From Paenibacillus hamazuiensis (GTDB lineage: Bacteria > Bacillota > Bacilli > Paenibacillales > NBRC-103111), in the NCBI RefSeq assembly GCF_023276405.1, contig NZ_JALRMO010000001.1, forward strand, positions 6,907,501 through 6,971,500: a stretch of 64,000 nt of DNA, read 5' to 3'. This document shows positions 45,259-55,009 of this stretch, in pieces; within the stretch, counting starts at the first letter, position 1, and every line of letters begins with the position of its first letter. The position numbers and the translations under genes are program-made. The notes under the pieces are model-generated. The model was not told the DNA's origin, did not search any database, and was given only the letters and a program-made list of their open reading frames with translations.

Positions 45259-48200
45259 ATGAAGAAAAGCTTATCTACGATCTTAGCCTTGGCTATGGCG
45301 TTCTCCGCTTTCTCGTCCGTAGCTCTTGCTGCTGACCCTGCTAAGACCTCCGCTGATTTCAGCGACCTTAAGGATCTTACTGCAGACCAAAAAGCGAAGT
45401 TCGACGCCATGATTTCCGCCGGCATTTTTGACGGTGTGAAAGAAGGCGAGTTTGGCCTTAAAGAAGAAATGAACCGCGCGCAATTCGCAAAGGTTGCAGC
45501 ACTTATCTTTGGTCTTAAAGTTGACACTTCCTTGAAGTCTTCCAGCTTCAGCGACGTTAAAGCTGACGATCCGGCTAACGGATACGCTCTGCCTTACATC
45601 GAAGCTGTTAAAGCTGCAGGCATCACTGATGGCTACGGCGACGGCATCTACAACCCGGCTGGCAAAGTAACCAAAGAACAACTGGCTACTTTCTTGATTC
45701 GCGGTTTGGATAAGGACAAAGACGCTAAAGCAACTCCTGGCGTTAATGACTCCACCGTTTCCGACTGGGCTAAAGGTTACGTAGCTCTTGCGCTTCAATT
45801 GAAGATTATGAGCAACGGCGCTGACGGCAAATTCGGCGGCCAAACGAACGCAACTCGCGATCTGCTGGTGCTTAGCTCCTACGAAGCTAAGCAACAATAC
45901 AAGCCGAAATTCAACGGCAAGTATGCAATTGCTTCCTTGAAAGCAACTGACGCTAACGTTCTGAAGCTTGAGTTGAACGGCGCTTTGACTGAAGAAGCGG
46001 CTAAAGATCTGAAAATCGAAGTTAAGAGAGACGGAGTGGTGCTTTCTTCCGGCTACACTACAAAGTGGGACGACAAGAAAACCGTTGCGACTCTGACATT
46101 CGACGGCAAATTCCAAAACTCCACTTACACAGTAACAATCAGCGGTGTAAGCAACCTGGATGACGCTAACAAAACGGCGTCCGTTAACACAACGGTTGAG
46201 AAAATCACCAAAATCGAATTCTTGACTGCCTCCGAAACAATTCCGTTGGCAAGAGATAAGAGTGACAAGTTGCTGCAAAAAGTTCGCATCGACTTCAAAG
46301 CCACTAACCAATATGGTGCGCAGTCGAAGCTGAACGCAAGCAACTTCGATATCCGCGTTAACGGCGGTACCTTCACGACGGTTGCTGGAGAGCAAGCCAT
46401 TCTCTTGACCGAAGAAGAAGGAACAGAAAGAAACGACAGAATTTCCGTTAACATCCTGCACGAAGACAGCGGTACGCAAGCAAGCAAAATCTTCACCGTT
46501 GGTGATGAGTCGCTTGTAAGCAAAGTTGAAATCGGCGATTTGTATAACGCAGCTGGAACCAAGTTGGATTATCTGGAAGCTAACAGCGCTGCTTACCTGG
46601 ACGTTAAAGCTTACGACCAATATGGTTTCCGTGTACAAGAGAAAGATCTCTTGAACGATGACGTAAGAATTAATCCTAGCGACAGCGATATGGAAGTTGG
46701 TACCGACGATAAAGACGCATTTGTGGACGACATCATCGGTGACGACGCAGCTGACGTTGAGCTTCGTTCCGTAAACAACGAAGAGAAAGATATCGTTGTG
46801 ACGGTATTTGCTCGCGGCGGTAACTCCGTATCGAAAACGATCAAAGTCAAAGCTTCCAAAGTGCCTGCAACTGTAGAATTCGGTTCTTACAACTACACAC
46901 TGGCTGAAGACGATGTAATTACGAACGACGAAGATGTAGATGCTAAATTCTATGTTCCGTTGGTTGTCAAAGATTCCAAGGGCGAAGTGCTCGACGCTGA
47001 CGATATCGTAACTGCATTCGACAACGGCGGTAAGAACAACAAGTTCAGAATCAACTCGACCAGCGGTATCGATCTGGACAGAAATGCAGAGATCGTTACA
47101 ACGGGCGCTCATAAAGGCCAAATCAAAATTGCTGGCGTAAGCAGAAAAGGTTCCCAACAAATTACTGTTGAACTGGAAGATTATCCGAACCAAAAAGCAC
47201 AGCTTAGCATTCCGGTAAGTGAAGCGCGTAAAGCTGAATCTATCAAGTTCGCTACTACGCCGAAGAAATACATGGTTCGCGGCACGGACACTGAAATGAA
47301 GTTCAAGATCTACGACCAAAACGGTACAGAAATGAAATATGATACCGACGTAGACAATGATTACTACGTAACATTGACTTACACTGGTACTCCTGCTGTT
47401 ACAAGTTCGGTATATACGGAAGAGGTATACCTCGGTTCTAAGGAACTTTTGGCTACTCCGAATAATACGAACTACAAGAACTACTATGGCAACAAAGCTA
47501 CAGTTCTCACTACTGTATATGGCTCTGGCGCAACGAACACGAAAGACTTCAACATGATCAGAATTGAAGATTATAAAGACAACTACGATAAGGGCATTGT
47601 ACAAGACGAGTGGAAGAACTTCTTCAACAAATCCTTCAAGTTCTACTCGACTCCTAATGCACCTGTAGGTACTTGGACGTTGAAAGCTACTCTTTATAAG
47701 AAAGAGGTCAAAACTTCCAAAGTATCTGAAATCGATAGCCTGTCGACAACTATCGAACTTCTCGATCCTGACAAGTCCGACAACAAGTTGACCTATGAAG
47801 CATACCTTGACAAAGGCGTTAACAACACGATCCTTGCTGCAGACGATTTTGCTGATCTTGATATCGCAACTCTCTACAGCAAGTATCCGAAGCTGACGAA
47901 AGAAATCAAGGTAAGAGCTAAGAAAAACGGTGGAGAAGATGTCGCAGTTCCAACAGATATCGTATCCGCTTCTTCCAGCAACACCAAAGTAGCTAACATT
48001 GCAAATAGTAAATTTGTTGGCGGCTTGGAAGCTGGTACTGCAAAAGTCAGCGTTATCTTCAAGAATGCTAAAGGCCAACAAGAAACTAAGTCGATTGATG
48101 TTACTTCGAAGAACGAAGGTCCTTCTGTAACAAGTATCGCTCTTGCTAAGGCTGGTAAGAATGTTGCTAGAAGCATCCTTACAGGCGATGGTAAGTACCT

Positions 48201-48564
48201 CTGGGCTAAAGAGCTTGCTGAGAAGATCACTGTTAAAGACCAATACGGCGATGAAGTAGTATCTAACTTCTCTCCTGGCGAAGACAGTGAAGAAGCAAAA
48301 GATGCCGATCAATTCTTGATCGCTGATCCTAATGCGTCTGGCAGCAAGAACATCAACGATCTGCTGAAGGTGACCTTCTACGTCAGCGACATCACTTACG
48401 CTAGCGGCACTGCAGATAAGTCTGACGCAGTCACAGTTAATCCGAATACCGGCAAAGTGGTTTACACTGATAATGGTGCAGATGCTAGAAAGATTACAGG
48501 CTTTACTGTAAATGCACAAGCACCGAGCGGTGTAACAGCTTCCTTCGGCGTAACTATCAAGTAA
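45259..48564 (+). CDS. Major S-layer protein with N-terminal SLH domains
   Basis: An exported 1101-residue protein that probably forms the crystalline surface layer. The signal peptide is residues 1-24 (MKKSLSTILALAMAF, site ALAAD). Three SLH-type domains (about 33-220) follow: SDLKDLTADQKAKFDAM with MNRAQFAKVAAL, FSDVKADDPANGY with GYGDGIYNPAGK, and VSDWAKGYVALALQ. The rest is acidic, Asp/Lys/Thr/Val-rich and beta-sheet-like, with almost no Cys or Met after the start, typical of S-layer proteins such as Paenibacillus alvei SpaA. Codon choice is strongly biased, which fits very high expression. Two starts are possible: this ATG after CGAGGAGGAG, and an in-frame ATG at 45181 after AAAGGGGGTG that would add 26 residues. 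The frame beyond 45181 is not credible. Confidence 0.93.
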   Translation: MKKSLSTILALAMAFSAFSSVALAADPAKTSADFSDLKDLTADQKAKFDAMISAGIFDGVKEGEFGLKEEMNRAQFAKVAALIFGLKVDTSLKSSSFSDVKADDPANGYALPYIEAVKAAGITDGYGDGIYNPAGKVTKEQLATFLIRGLDKDKDAKATPGVNDSTVSDWAKGYVALALQLKIMSNGADGKFGGQTNATRDLLVLSSYEAKQQYKPKFNGKYAIASLKATDANVLKLELNGALTEEAAKDLKIEVKRDGVVLSSGYTTKWDDKKTVATLTFDGKFQNSTYTVTISGVSNLDDANKTASVNTTVEKITKIEFLTASETIPLARDKSDKLLQKVRIDFKATNQYGAQSKLNASNFDIRVNGGTFTTVAGEQAILLTEEEGTERNDRISVNILHEDSGTQASKIFTVGDESLVSKVEIGDLYNAAGTKLDYLEANSAAYLDVKAYDQYGFRVQEKDLLNDDVRINPSDSDMEVGTDDKDAFVDDIIGDDAADVELRSVNNEEKDIVVTVFARGGNSVSKTIKVKASKVPATVEFGSYNYTLAEDDVITNDEDVDAKFYVPLVVKDSKGEVLDADDIVTAFDNGGKNNKFRINSTSGIDLDRNAEIVTTGAHKGQIKIAGVSRKGSQQITVELEDYPNQKAQLSIPVSEARKAESIKFATTPKKYMVRGTDTEMKFKIYDQNGTEMKYDTDVDNDYYVTLTYTGTPAVTSSVYTEEVYLGSKELLATPNNTNYKNYYGNKATVLTTVYGSGATNTKDFNMIRIEDYKDNYDKGIVQDEWKNFFNKSFKFYSTPNAPVGTWTLKATLYKKEVKTSKVSEIDSLSTTIELLDPDKSDNKLTYEAYLDKGVNNTILAADDFADLDIATLYSKYPKLTKEIKVRAKKNGGEDVAVPTDIVSASSSNTKVANIANSKFVGGLEAGTAKVSVIFKNAKGQQETKSIDVTSKNEGPSVTSIALAKAGKNVARSILTGDGKYLWAKELAEKITVKDQYGDEVVSNFSPGEDSEEAKDADQFLIADPNASGSKNINDLLKVTFYVSDITYASGTADKSDAVTVNPNTGKVVYTDNGADARKITGFTVNAQAPSGVTASFGVTIK

Positions 48565-48576
48565 TATCATTTTAGT

Positions 48577-48610
48577 AAAAAAAGGAGACCCTTCGGGGTC
48601 TTCTTTTTTC
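48577..48610 (+). terminator. Intrinsic terminator of the S-layer gene
   Basis: AAAAAAGGAGACCC pairs with GGGTCTTCTTTTTT around a TTCG tetraloop, an especially stable design, 13 bases after the stop. Confidence 0.93.
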
Positions 48611-48673
48611 ATTAAAAAGCTAAGCGGAAAACAAACTGTGAGTAAACTATAACCATCAGAAAAGAGATGAATT

Positions 48674-49198
48674 ATGAAACATATCATTCCCAAAGTTATC
48701 GCAGTTGTCGTATTCTTATCAATGAGTACGGTGGTTGTAAATGCTGCTGATCCCATAACCGGTACTTTAGACGATCCTTTGGTTACCCGTAGTTATGTTG
48801 AGCAAAAGGTCAAACAATTAATAGTTGAGGAACTGGGAAAAGCAAACGATCCATCAAAAGCAAAGGAGCCATCGTCGGCAGCTAACAATAATGCGGGGTT
48901 AACCGTCATCAACCTCACCCCCGGACAAACACTGTACGCAGATGCGGGGACAGAAATCATCATACGCACCGGAAAAGTAACGGCGGTGAGTTCCGACGAA
49001 AACGGGATCCCCGACGTAACATCCGGAAAAGACATACAGGCCGGATCTGCGGTGGAACTAAACCATCTGCTGATCTTCCCTAAGGAAGGCAGGGGCATCA
49101 AAAGCGATCCAAAACTGAAACAGGATACATATGTCATGGTTCGCGGAAGCTTTACCATCACGAATCCGGATGGAACCAAGGCAGCGCCAACACCATAA
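48674..49198 (+). CDS. Small secreted protein of unknown function
   Basis: A 174-residue protein with a clear signal peptide (about 1-25, MKHIIPKVIAVVVFL, site VNAAD). Then come an acidic/Lys linker (about 40-72) and a compact domain (about 75-168) with GQTLYADAGTEIIIRTGKV, DVTSGKDIQAGSAV and LNHLLIFPKEGRGIK. Similar stand-alone domains occur in other Firmicutes as hypothetical proteins (from memory); I know no function. It follows the S-layer terminator by 64 bases and is probably transcribed separately. Start ATG after AAAAGAGATGAATT. Confidence 0.82.
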   Translation: MKHIIPKVIAVVVFLSMSTVVVNAADPITGTLDDPLVTRSYVEQKVKQLIVEELGKANDPSKAKEPSSAANNNAGLTVINLTPGQTLYADAGTEIIIRTGKVTAVSSDENGIPDVTSGKDIQAGSAVELNHLLIFPKEGRGIKSDPKLKQDTYVMVRGSFTITNPDGTKAAPTP

Positions 49199-49289
49199 TT
49201 TTGCCCGTGCTGACAACATCTTATTCGTTTTGTCCCGACCCCGCAGGCCATAATAAAGATGTACTCGAAAACTTCAGGAGGTGGACGTT

Positions 49290-49562
49290 ATGGCCAGAAA
49301 CAACAACAAAAAGGTTGTACCTGAAAGCCAGAAAGCACTCGATGCACTGAAGTATGAAATTGCCGCCGAGATGGGGCTGCCTGTAGGTAAACAAATCGGG
49401 AATTCCAATGTCGAATTCGCAACGGAATTGGGAGCTATTCCGGCATCTTCAGTCAAGGAAGATTATTGGGGGCATATTGCGTCCCGGGATACCGGAGCCG
49501 TCGGTGGAGCCATTACAAGCCGGCTTATCCGGAAAGCGGAAGAAATGTTGTTTTCGCTGTAA
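49290..49562 (+). CDS. Alpha/beta-type small acid-soluble spore protein
   Basis: DNA-coating protein of dormant spores, 90 residues. The family blocks are ALDALKYEIAAEMGL (with the germination-protease site in KYEIAAE) and GAVGGAITSRLIRKAEEML. A GTG at 49281 lies inside the ribosome site TTCAGGAGGTGG, so ATG at 49290 is the start. The middle segment between the two blocks is slightly longer than in common SspA/B. CATAATA at 49249-49255 resembles a SigG -10, but no -35 match is evident. Confidence 0.93.
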   Translation: MARNNNKKVVPESQKALDALKYEIAAEMGLPVGKQIGNSNVEFATELGAIPASSVKEDYWGHIASRDTGAVGGAITSRLIRKAEEMLFSL

Positions 49563-49606
49563 ATTGTTATAAATTCATTAATTTTCTTACCTTGCCGTTG
49601 GAATTA

Positions 49607-49635
49607 TTGACAGTCCTCGACAAATCCAGTAACAT
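49607..49635 (+). promoter_or_regulatory. SigA-type promoter of metK
   Basis: A perfect TTGACA (49607-49612), a 17-bp spacer and TAACAT (49630-49635). TATAAA starts at the last base of this hexamer and gives a less likely 22-bp spacing. Confidence 0.55.
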
Positions 49636-49658
49636 ATAAAATTGAAGGTCCGAAGACA

Positions 49659-49690
49659 AACCTTTTCCAATCGGAAAAGGTTCATTTTTT
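49659..49690 (+). terminator. Terminator-like hairpin in the metK leader
   Basis: AACCTTTTCC pairs perfectly with GGAAAAGGTT around AATC, followed by CATTTTTT. It lies between the predicted promoter and the metK ribosome site. No S-box core is present around it. Confidence 0.6.
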
Positions 49691-49723
49691 GTAAGGTGAT
49701 TTTGATTATTGGAGGTTGAGAAT

Positions 49724-50929
49724 ATGTCCGTAGAGCGCGGCAGACGTTTGTTTACGTCGGAGTCGGTAACGGAAGGTCACCCGGACAAGATTTGTGACCA
49801 AATTTCCGATGCGGTTTTAGATGCATTTTTGAAAAATGATCCTAATGCACGTGTGGCATGCGAAGTTTCGGTAGCTACGGGTTTGGTTCTGGTCATTGGA
49901 GAGATCAGCAGCCAATCCGAGTTTGTAGACATCCAATCAATCGCTCGCCAAACGATTAAAGATATCGGTTATACCCGCGCCAAATACGGCTTCGATTCGC
50001 AAACCTGCGCAGTTCTCGTTTCCTTGAACGAACAGTCCCCGGATATCGCTCAAGGTGTAAATAAAGCGTTGGAAGCGCGCGAAGGGCAAATGACCGACGA
50101 TGAGATCGAAGCGATCGGAGCCGGCGACCAAGGGCTGATGTTTGGTTTTGCAGTCAATGAAACGCCGGAGCTGATGCCGCTTCCGATTTCTATCGCACAC
50201 CAACTGGCTCGCAGATTGACTGAAGTGCGTAAAAACGGTACTTTGCCTTATTTGCGTCCGGACGGCAAAACTCAAGTGACGGTAGAATACGACGGCGACA
50301 CGCCGGTACGCGTCGATGCGATCGTCGTATCCACTCAGCACAGCGAAGATGTAACGTTGGAGCAAATTCAGGCGGACATTAAGGAACATGTGATCAAACC
50401 GATCGTACCGGAGAAATTTCTGGACGCCGAAACGAACTACTACATCAACCCGACAGGCCGTTTTGTAATCGGCGGTCCTCATGGTGATGCCGGCCTGACC
50501 GGCCGTAAAATTATCGTCGATACGTACGGTGGTTATGCCCGCCATGGCGGCGGCGCATTCTCCGGGAAGGACCCGACGAAGGTGGACCGTTCCGGCGCTT
50601 ACGCGGCGCGTTATGTAGCGAAAAACATCGTGGCAGCCGGCCTTGCAGACAAATGTGAAGTGCAGGTAGCCTACGCAATCGGCGTAGCGAAGCCGGTATC
50701 GATCAGTGTCGATACTTTCGGTACGGGCAAAGTCAGCGAAGAGAAACTTGTCGAGCTGATTCGCAAGCATTTCGACCTGCGCCCTGCCGGCATTATTAAA
50801 GCACTTGATCTGAGGAAGCCGATTTACAAGCAAACTGCCGCTTATGGCCACTTTGGCCGCAATGATCTGGACGTTCCTTGGGAGCGCACGGACAAAGCGG
50901 AATTGCTCAAGGCAGACGCCTATAAATAA
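49724..50929 (+). CDS. metK: S-adenosylmethionine synthetase
   Basis: Makes SAM from methionine and ATP, 401 residues. Motifs: [14 protein letters not shown] (ATP/metal), [12 protein letters not shown] (flexible loop/ATP) and [16 protein letters not shown]. An in-frame TTG at 49709 overlaps the ribosome site TTGGAGGTTGAG; the ATG at 49724 is the start. Monocistronic, with its own promoter and terminator. Confidence 0.98.
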   Translation: MSVERGRRLFTSESVTEGHPDKICDQISDAVLDAFLKNDPNARVACEVSVATGLVLVIGEISSQSEFVDIQSIARQTIKDIGYTRAKYGFDSQTCAVLVSLNEQSPDIAQGVNKALEAREGQMTDDEIEAIGAGDQGLMFGFAVNETPELMPLPISIAHQLARRLTEVRKNGTLPYLRPDGKTQVTVEYDGDTPVRVDAIVVSTQHSEDVTLEQIQADIKEHVIKPIVPEKFLDAETNYYINPTGRFVIGGPHGDAGLTGRKIIVDTYGGYARHGGGAFSGKDPTKVDRSGAYAARYVAKNIVAAGLADKCEVQVAYAIGVAKPVSISVDTFGTGKVSEEKLVELIRKHFDLRPAGIIKALDLRKPIYKQTAAYGHFGRNDLDVPWERTDKAELLKADAYK

Positions 50930-50952
50930 AAAATCAGGTTACCGAAGCACGG

Positions 50953-50990
50953 AACCATCCTTCCAACCGAAGGGTGGTTTTTTCTTTTTT
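50953..50990 (+). terminator. Intrinsic terminator of metK
   Basis: AACCATCCTTC pairs with GAAGGGTGGTT (one G-T) around CAACC, then TTTTCTTTTTT. Confidence 0.9.
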
Positions 50991-51085
50991 CCGTCAAAAT
51001 TAATAGAAGTTTGTATCGGAACTTTTTTCATAGAGATAGAGTCTATTATTAGGGAGAGTGAAAGTGAAAGGGGAAAAACAACATC

Positions 51086-53725
51086 ATGGCTTTACAAAAA
51101 CGCATTTGGATGAAAGTTATACCAGCGGTTGTGGCGGGGCTCGTCATCATACAGACGCCAGGCTTAAGTTTATATGCAGTTCCTGCGGCGTATGCCGCTG
51201 ATGCGCCAACCGTTACACAGGTGAGCGAGGACATTTTGACATCCGGAGCGGTGTTGAAAAAATATGTATGGAAAACGGTCAGAAACAAAAAAGAAGTGCA
51301 AGTAAACGGGAATGTGATAGAAGTAGACTTAACGAATCCGAACGTCAAGCTGGATGTCATGACCGGTACGAACAATCAGTTTACGAAAAAGCAGACCGTC
51401 AATGCTATGGCCAAGGAAACGAAAGCGGTCGCCGGCATTAACGGGGACTTTTATAATACGCAGGCGGAAGGTGTTCCGGACGGGCCGGAAATTGCAGGCG
51501 GCCAGTTGATGGCGACGCCGCCTAACCTGCCCGGACAATATTCGTTTGCCATCGACAAAAACAATACGCCCATCGTGGATATGTTTATTTTCCAAGGTCA
51601 AGTAACGGCGAAAGATGGCACGACCTTCCCGCTGGGCGGGATCAATAAAACCTATTATTGGCCTGATGATTCCGGCAACGACACGCATGTCGACGGTTTG
51701 TTCATGTATACCGATGCATGGGGACAAATCGACCGGTCAAACAACGGCACGAGCGTGCCGACCGAGGTGCTCGTGCAAAAAGGGATCATTACGAAGATCG
51801 CACCTGATAGCGTCATACAAATGATCGCACCCAAAGACGGATACATTTTGCGCGCGGCGGGGAAAGCGGCTGAATTTGTCAAAGCACATTTGAAAGAAGG
51901 CGAACCGCTGAAAGCCGATTATGCCGTACTTCCGAAAGACTCGTATAAAAATTACGACGTTAAAAATTTCAAAATGATGATCGGCGGTCATACGATTTTG
52001 GTCCATGAAGGGCAGCCGTCTGCATTTACGATCGATATTAAGGAAATCGGCGGTTACAGCTACCGCTCCCGCACGGCGATCGGTTATTCCCAGGATCAGA
52101 AAAAGGCTTACCTCATCACTGTCGACAATGCCGGAGAAAGCAAAGGGATGACGATGCCCGAGCTCCAGCAGTTTATGATCCAAGTCGGGGTTTGGAAGGG
52201 AATGACGCTGGACGGCGGAGGTTCGACACAGATGGTGGCGAGGCCGTTCGGCGAATTTGAGACGAAGCTCGTCAACAAAACGGAAACCGGCATCGAACGA
52301 AAGGTTGTCAACGGAGTCGGCGTCTATTCGACAGCTCCTCAGGGCGAAGTGAAGGGGATTACGATTCAAGGGCCTAATTTGTTGTTTATTAACGAGCAAG
52401 CCCCTTATTCGTTTAAGGCTTATGACGAATATTACAACCCGGTTGTTACCGATAAGGTGACGGCGCAATGGAGCGCTCCCGCCGATTTGGGGACGTTTAA
52501 AGATAATGTTTTCTCGCCGACCAAAGCAGGTATCACCAAAATTACAGTAGCGTCCGGCAAAGGAACGAACAGCATGGACGTCGAGGTGGTAGGCCGGGAT
52601 CAGCTTTCCGGCATGAAGATCAATGCGAACGATCTGGTCTTGACCGAGGGAGAGAGCTACAAGCTTCCGGTTATTGCAACGTCGAAATCGGGCAAAACGC
52701 GGGAAATTCCACCGGAGCTCGTGCAATGGGAAGTGCTGGGGATTCAAGGCAGCGTAGACAAAGGCGTGCTCACGGTCAAAAGCTTGGCCGGAAGCAGCAC
52801 CGCCCAGCTCATCGCAAGGTACGACGGCTACAGCACGATGTTGACCGTTCCGATCGGTGTAGACAAGGTATGGTACGACTTGGACAATAAGGCGGTAATG
52901 ACCATGTCTCGAACATCCATGGAAGAAATTCAGGCTTCCGTCAATATTGTGCCTACACCGTGGGGCAACAAGGTGCTGCAGCTCGATTACGACCTGGGCC
53001 GCGGCAAAAACACAAGAGCCGCTTACGCTTCGTTCGATACGGGCATACAAATCGAAGACCAGCCGCAGTTTATGAAACTTAAAGTCAACGGAGACGAGAG
53101 CTTGAACTGGCTGCGGGCGGAAGTGCTCGACGGTTCCGGTGCGCTGCAATATATCGATATTGCAAAAAATATCAACTGGAAGGGCTGGAAGCTGCTTACC
53201 GTCGATTTTTCCGATTATAACCTCAAATATCCGATCACGCTGAAAAGCATTTATGTCGTCAGCGTCGAGGAAGGGCAGGACGAACGGCAGCCGAAGGGCA
53301 GCATCCAGCTCGACGATATCACGTTCACGTACAAAGGGAAGCTTTCCGGCGTCAGCAACAACAGTGTCAAGCTGACGGTCAACAAAACCGCGGTTTCCGT
53401 GAACTGGAAAAATATGACGCTGGAGCAGGCTCCGGTTATTATTAAGGACAATACGATGATTCCGATTCGTTTTGTGACCGATGCATTGGGTGGGACGGTT
53501 CGTTGGGACGACAAGGAGCGCAAGGTGACGATCATCCGCGGCGACAAAATGATCGATCTGTGGATCGATAATCCCGATCTGCTCATTAACGGTGAGCGCG
53601 TGACCGCGGAAGTCGCACCGCGCATCATGAATAACCTGACGATGGTACCGCTGCGCATTTTGTCGGAAAAACTCGGTTGGAAAGTGACCTGGGATGCAAA
53701 AACCCAGCAGATCACACTGGAATAA
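51086..53725 (+). CDS. Secreted phosphodiester glycosidase-like protein with C-terminal stalk domain
   Basis: An 879-residue exported protein. The signal peptide spans about 1-38 (site AYAADA). The NAGPA/DUF2233-type phosphodiester glycosidase domain (about 75-420) has AGINGDFYN, SYRSRTAIGYS and MTLDGGGSTQM, the conserved blocks of this family. A middle section (about 425-780) holds Ig-like and carbohydrate-binding-like folds. The last 115 residues form a copper-amine-oxidase-N-type stalk domain with MIPIRFVTDALGG and MVPLRILSEKLGW. The family removes GlcNAc or sugars from phosphodiesters; wall polymer turnover is a reasonable guess, not shown. Start ATG, about 13 bases after AAAGGGG. Confidence 0.9.
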   Translation: MALQKRIWMKVIPAVVAGLVIIQTPGLSLYAVPAAYAADAPTVTQVSEDILTSGAVLKKYVWKTVRNKKEVQVNGNVIEVDLTNPNVKLDVMTGTNNQFTKKQTVNAMAKETKAVAGINGDFYNTQAEGVPDGPEIAGGQLMATPPNLPGQYSFAIDKNNTPIVDMFIFQGQVTAKDGTTFPLGGINKTYYWPDDSGNDTHVDGLFMYTDAWGQIDRSNNGTSVPTEVLVQKGIITKIAPDSVIQMIAPKDGYILRAAGKAAEFVKAHLKEGEPLKADYAVLPKDSYKNYDVKNFKMMIGGHTILVHEGQPSAFTIDIKEIGGYSYRSRTAIGYSQDQKKAYLITVDNAGESKGMTMPELQQFMIQVGVWKGMTLDGGGSTQMVARPFGEFETKLVNKTETGIERKVVNGVGVYSTAPQGEVKGITIQGPNLLFINEQAPYSFKAYDEYYNPVVTDKVTAQWSAPADLGTFKDNVFSPTKAGITKITVASGKGTNSMDVEVVGRDQLSGMKINANDLVLTEGESYKLPVIATSKSGKTREIPPELVQWEVLGIQGSVDKGVLTVKSLAGSSTAQLIARYDGYSTMLTVPIGVDKVWYDLDNKAVMTMSRTSMEEIQASVNIVPTPWGNKVLQLDYDLGRGKNTRAAYASFDTGIQIEDQPQFMKLKVNGDESLNWLRAEVLDGSGALQYIDIAKNINWKGWKLLTVDFSDYNLKYPITLKSIYVVSVEEGQDERQPKGSIQLDDITFTYKGKLSGVSNNSVKLTVNKTAVSVNWKNMTLEQAPVIIKDNTMIPIRFVTDALGGTVRWDDKERKVTIIRGDKMIDLWIDNPDLLINGERVTAEVAPRIMNNLTMVPLRILSEKLGWKVTWDAKTQQITLE

Positions 53726-53818
53726 AATAGTGCTATGTGAGCAGTACAAAAGGGCTACAGGTGTGATACTATAAGTTTATGGTAAACTAGTCCGCTCACA
53801 AAGGAGCCAGGTCATTTC

Positions 53819-55009
53819 ATGCAGCCCGATGCCTTGGATCGCATCATTAAAAACGCCATCAATGTGATGGAAAGCAGCAAATATCAAATTTTCGAAATAT
53901 GCGAAACCTCGCGCACCGAACGCGATGCTTTAAAAAAGGAACTGGAAGAGGTTATCCAGGAAACTACGATGACGATCGATCTGGTTGACAAACTCGAGAT
54001 AGATTACCGAAGAGCGCGCGTGCGGCTGACCGAGGTGAGCAGAGATTTTCATAAATTCAAGGAAGAAGACATTAAAATTGCGTATGAAGCGGCAACTCTC
54101 ATTCAAACTCAGCTTACCTTATACCGGGAAAAAGAGATCCATTTAAAATCTCGCCGGGATGAACTGCAAAAAAGAATTAAAAGTGTCGATAAACAAGTAG
54201 AACGGGCGGAAACGATCGTTTCTCAAATGAACGTCGTTTTGGAGTATTTGTCCGGCGACTTAAACCAGGTGACACGAATTATCGAATCGGCGAAAAACCG
54301 GCAGCTGCTGGGGCTCAAAATCATTTTGGCCCAAGAAGAGGAGCGGAAGCGGATCGCAAGGGAAATTCACGACGGCTTGGCGCAAACACTAGCGAACGTT
54401 GTTCTGAGGACGGAAATCACGGAACGGATGCTCGTCAAGCAGGCATACTCCAGCGTCAAGGAGGAGTTGGCTGACCTTAAAGGCCAGGTTCGGAGCGGGA
54501 TTGAAGAGGTGCGCAAAATTATCTTCAATCTCCGCCCGATGGCGCTGGATGACTTGGGGCTTGTGCCGACGCTGCGCAAATTTGTGCAGGATTTTGAAGA
54601 CAAATCGAAAATCCGCACCAAATTCGAAATGGCTGGCAAGGAAATCCGTCTTCCTTCAGGAATGGAGGTGGCGGTGTACCGCCTCGTCCAGGAAGCTTTC
54701 TCCAATGTGGTCAAGCATGCAAACGCGTCCTTCGTCACGCTGGAGCTCGTATTTCAGCAGCAGATGGTAAAAATTACGGTAGCCGACAACGGCGTCGGGT
54801 TCCAGGTGGACACGGTGTCCACGCAAATTCAGCGCGGCGCGGGACATTACGGCTTGGTCGGCATGAGGGAGCGCGTAGAGCTGCTGGAGGGTCGAATAGA
54901 CATCGTGTCGGCCAAAGGGGCCGGAACGAAAATATCTATGGTCATTCCAATTTCATCGGAGCAAAAGGAGGAACAGACGAATGGACTTCATGGGGAATAC
55001 GAAACGTAA
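53819..55009 (+). CDS. degS: Sensor histidine kinase DegS
   Basis: Cytoplasmic kinase of 396 residues that phosphorylates DegU. No membrane segment. The N-terminal helical sensor region (about 1-165, coiled coil) is followed by the HisKA_3 helix with the phospho-His in RIAREIHDGLAQTLAN (near residue 184) and the ATPase domain with VQEAFSNVVKHA (N box), ADNGVGF and GHYGLVGMRERV (G boxes). ATG follows CAAAGGAGCCAGG. It overlaps degU by 29 bases. Confidence 0.96.
   Translation: MQPDALDRIIKNAINVMESSKYQIFEICETSRTERDALKKELEEVIQETTMTIDLVDKLEIDYRRARVRLTEVSRDFHKFKEEDIKIAYEAATLIQTQLTLYREKEIHLKSRRDELQKRIKSVDKQVERAETIVSQMNVVLEYLSGDLNQVTRIIESAKNRQLLGLKIILAQEEERKRIAREIHDGLAQTLANVVLRTEITERMLVKQAYSSVKEELADLKGQVRSGIEEVRKIIFNLRPMALDDLGLVPTLRKFVQDFEDKSKIRTKFEMAGKEIRLPSGMEVAVYRLVQEAFSNVVKHANASFVTLELVFQQQMVKITVADNGVGFQVDTVSTQIQRGAGHYGLVGMRERVELLEGRIDIVSAKGAGTKISMVIPISSEQKEEQTNGLHGEYET

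Noticed and set aside
45283-48756. An 1157-codon open frame on the minus strand opposite the S-layer gene
   Set aside because: It mirrors the S-layer gene, whose strong codon bias avoids codons that read as stops on the other strand. No ribosome site, family motif or promoter supports it.
49563-49723. SAM-I (S-box) riboswitch before metK
   Set aside because: The S-box core and its conserved stems are absent; the leader is too short.
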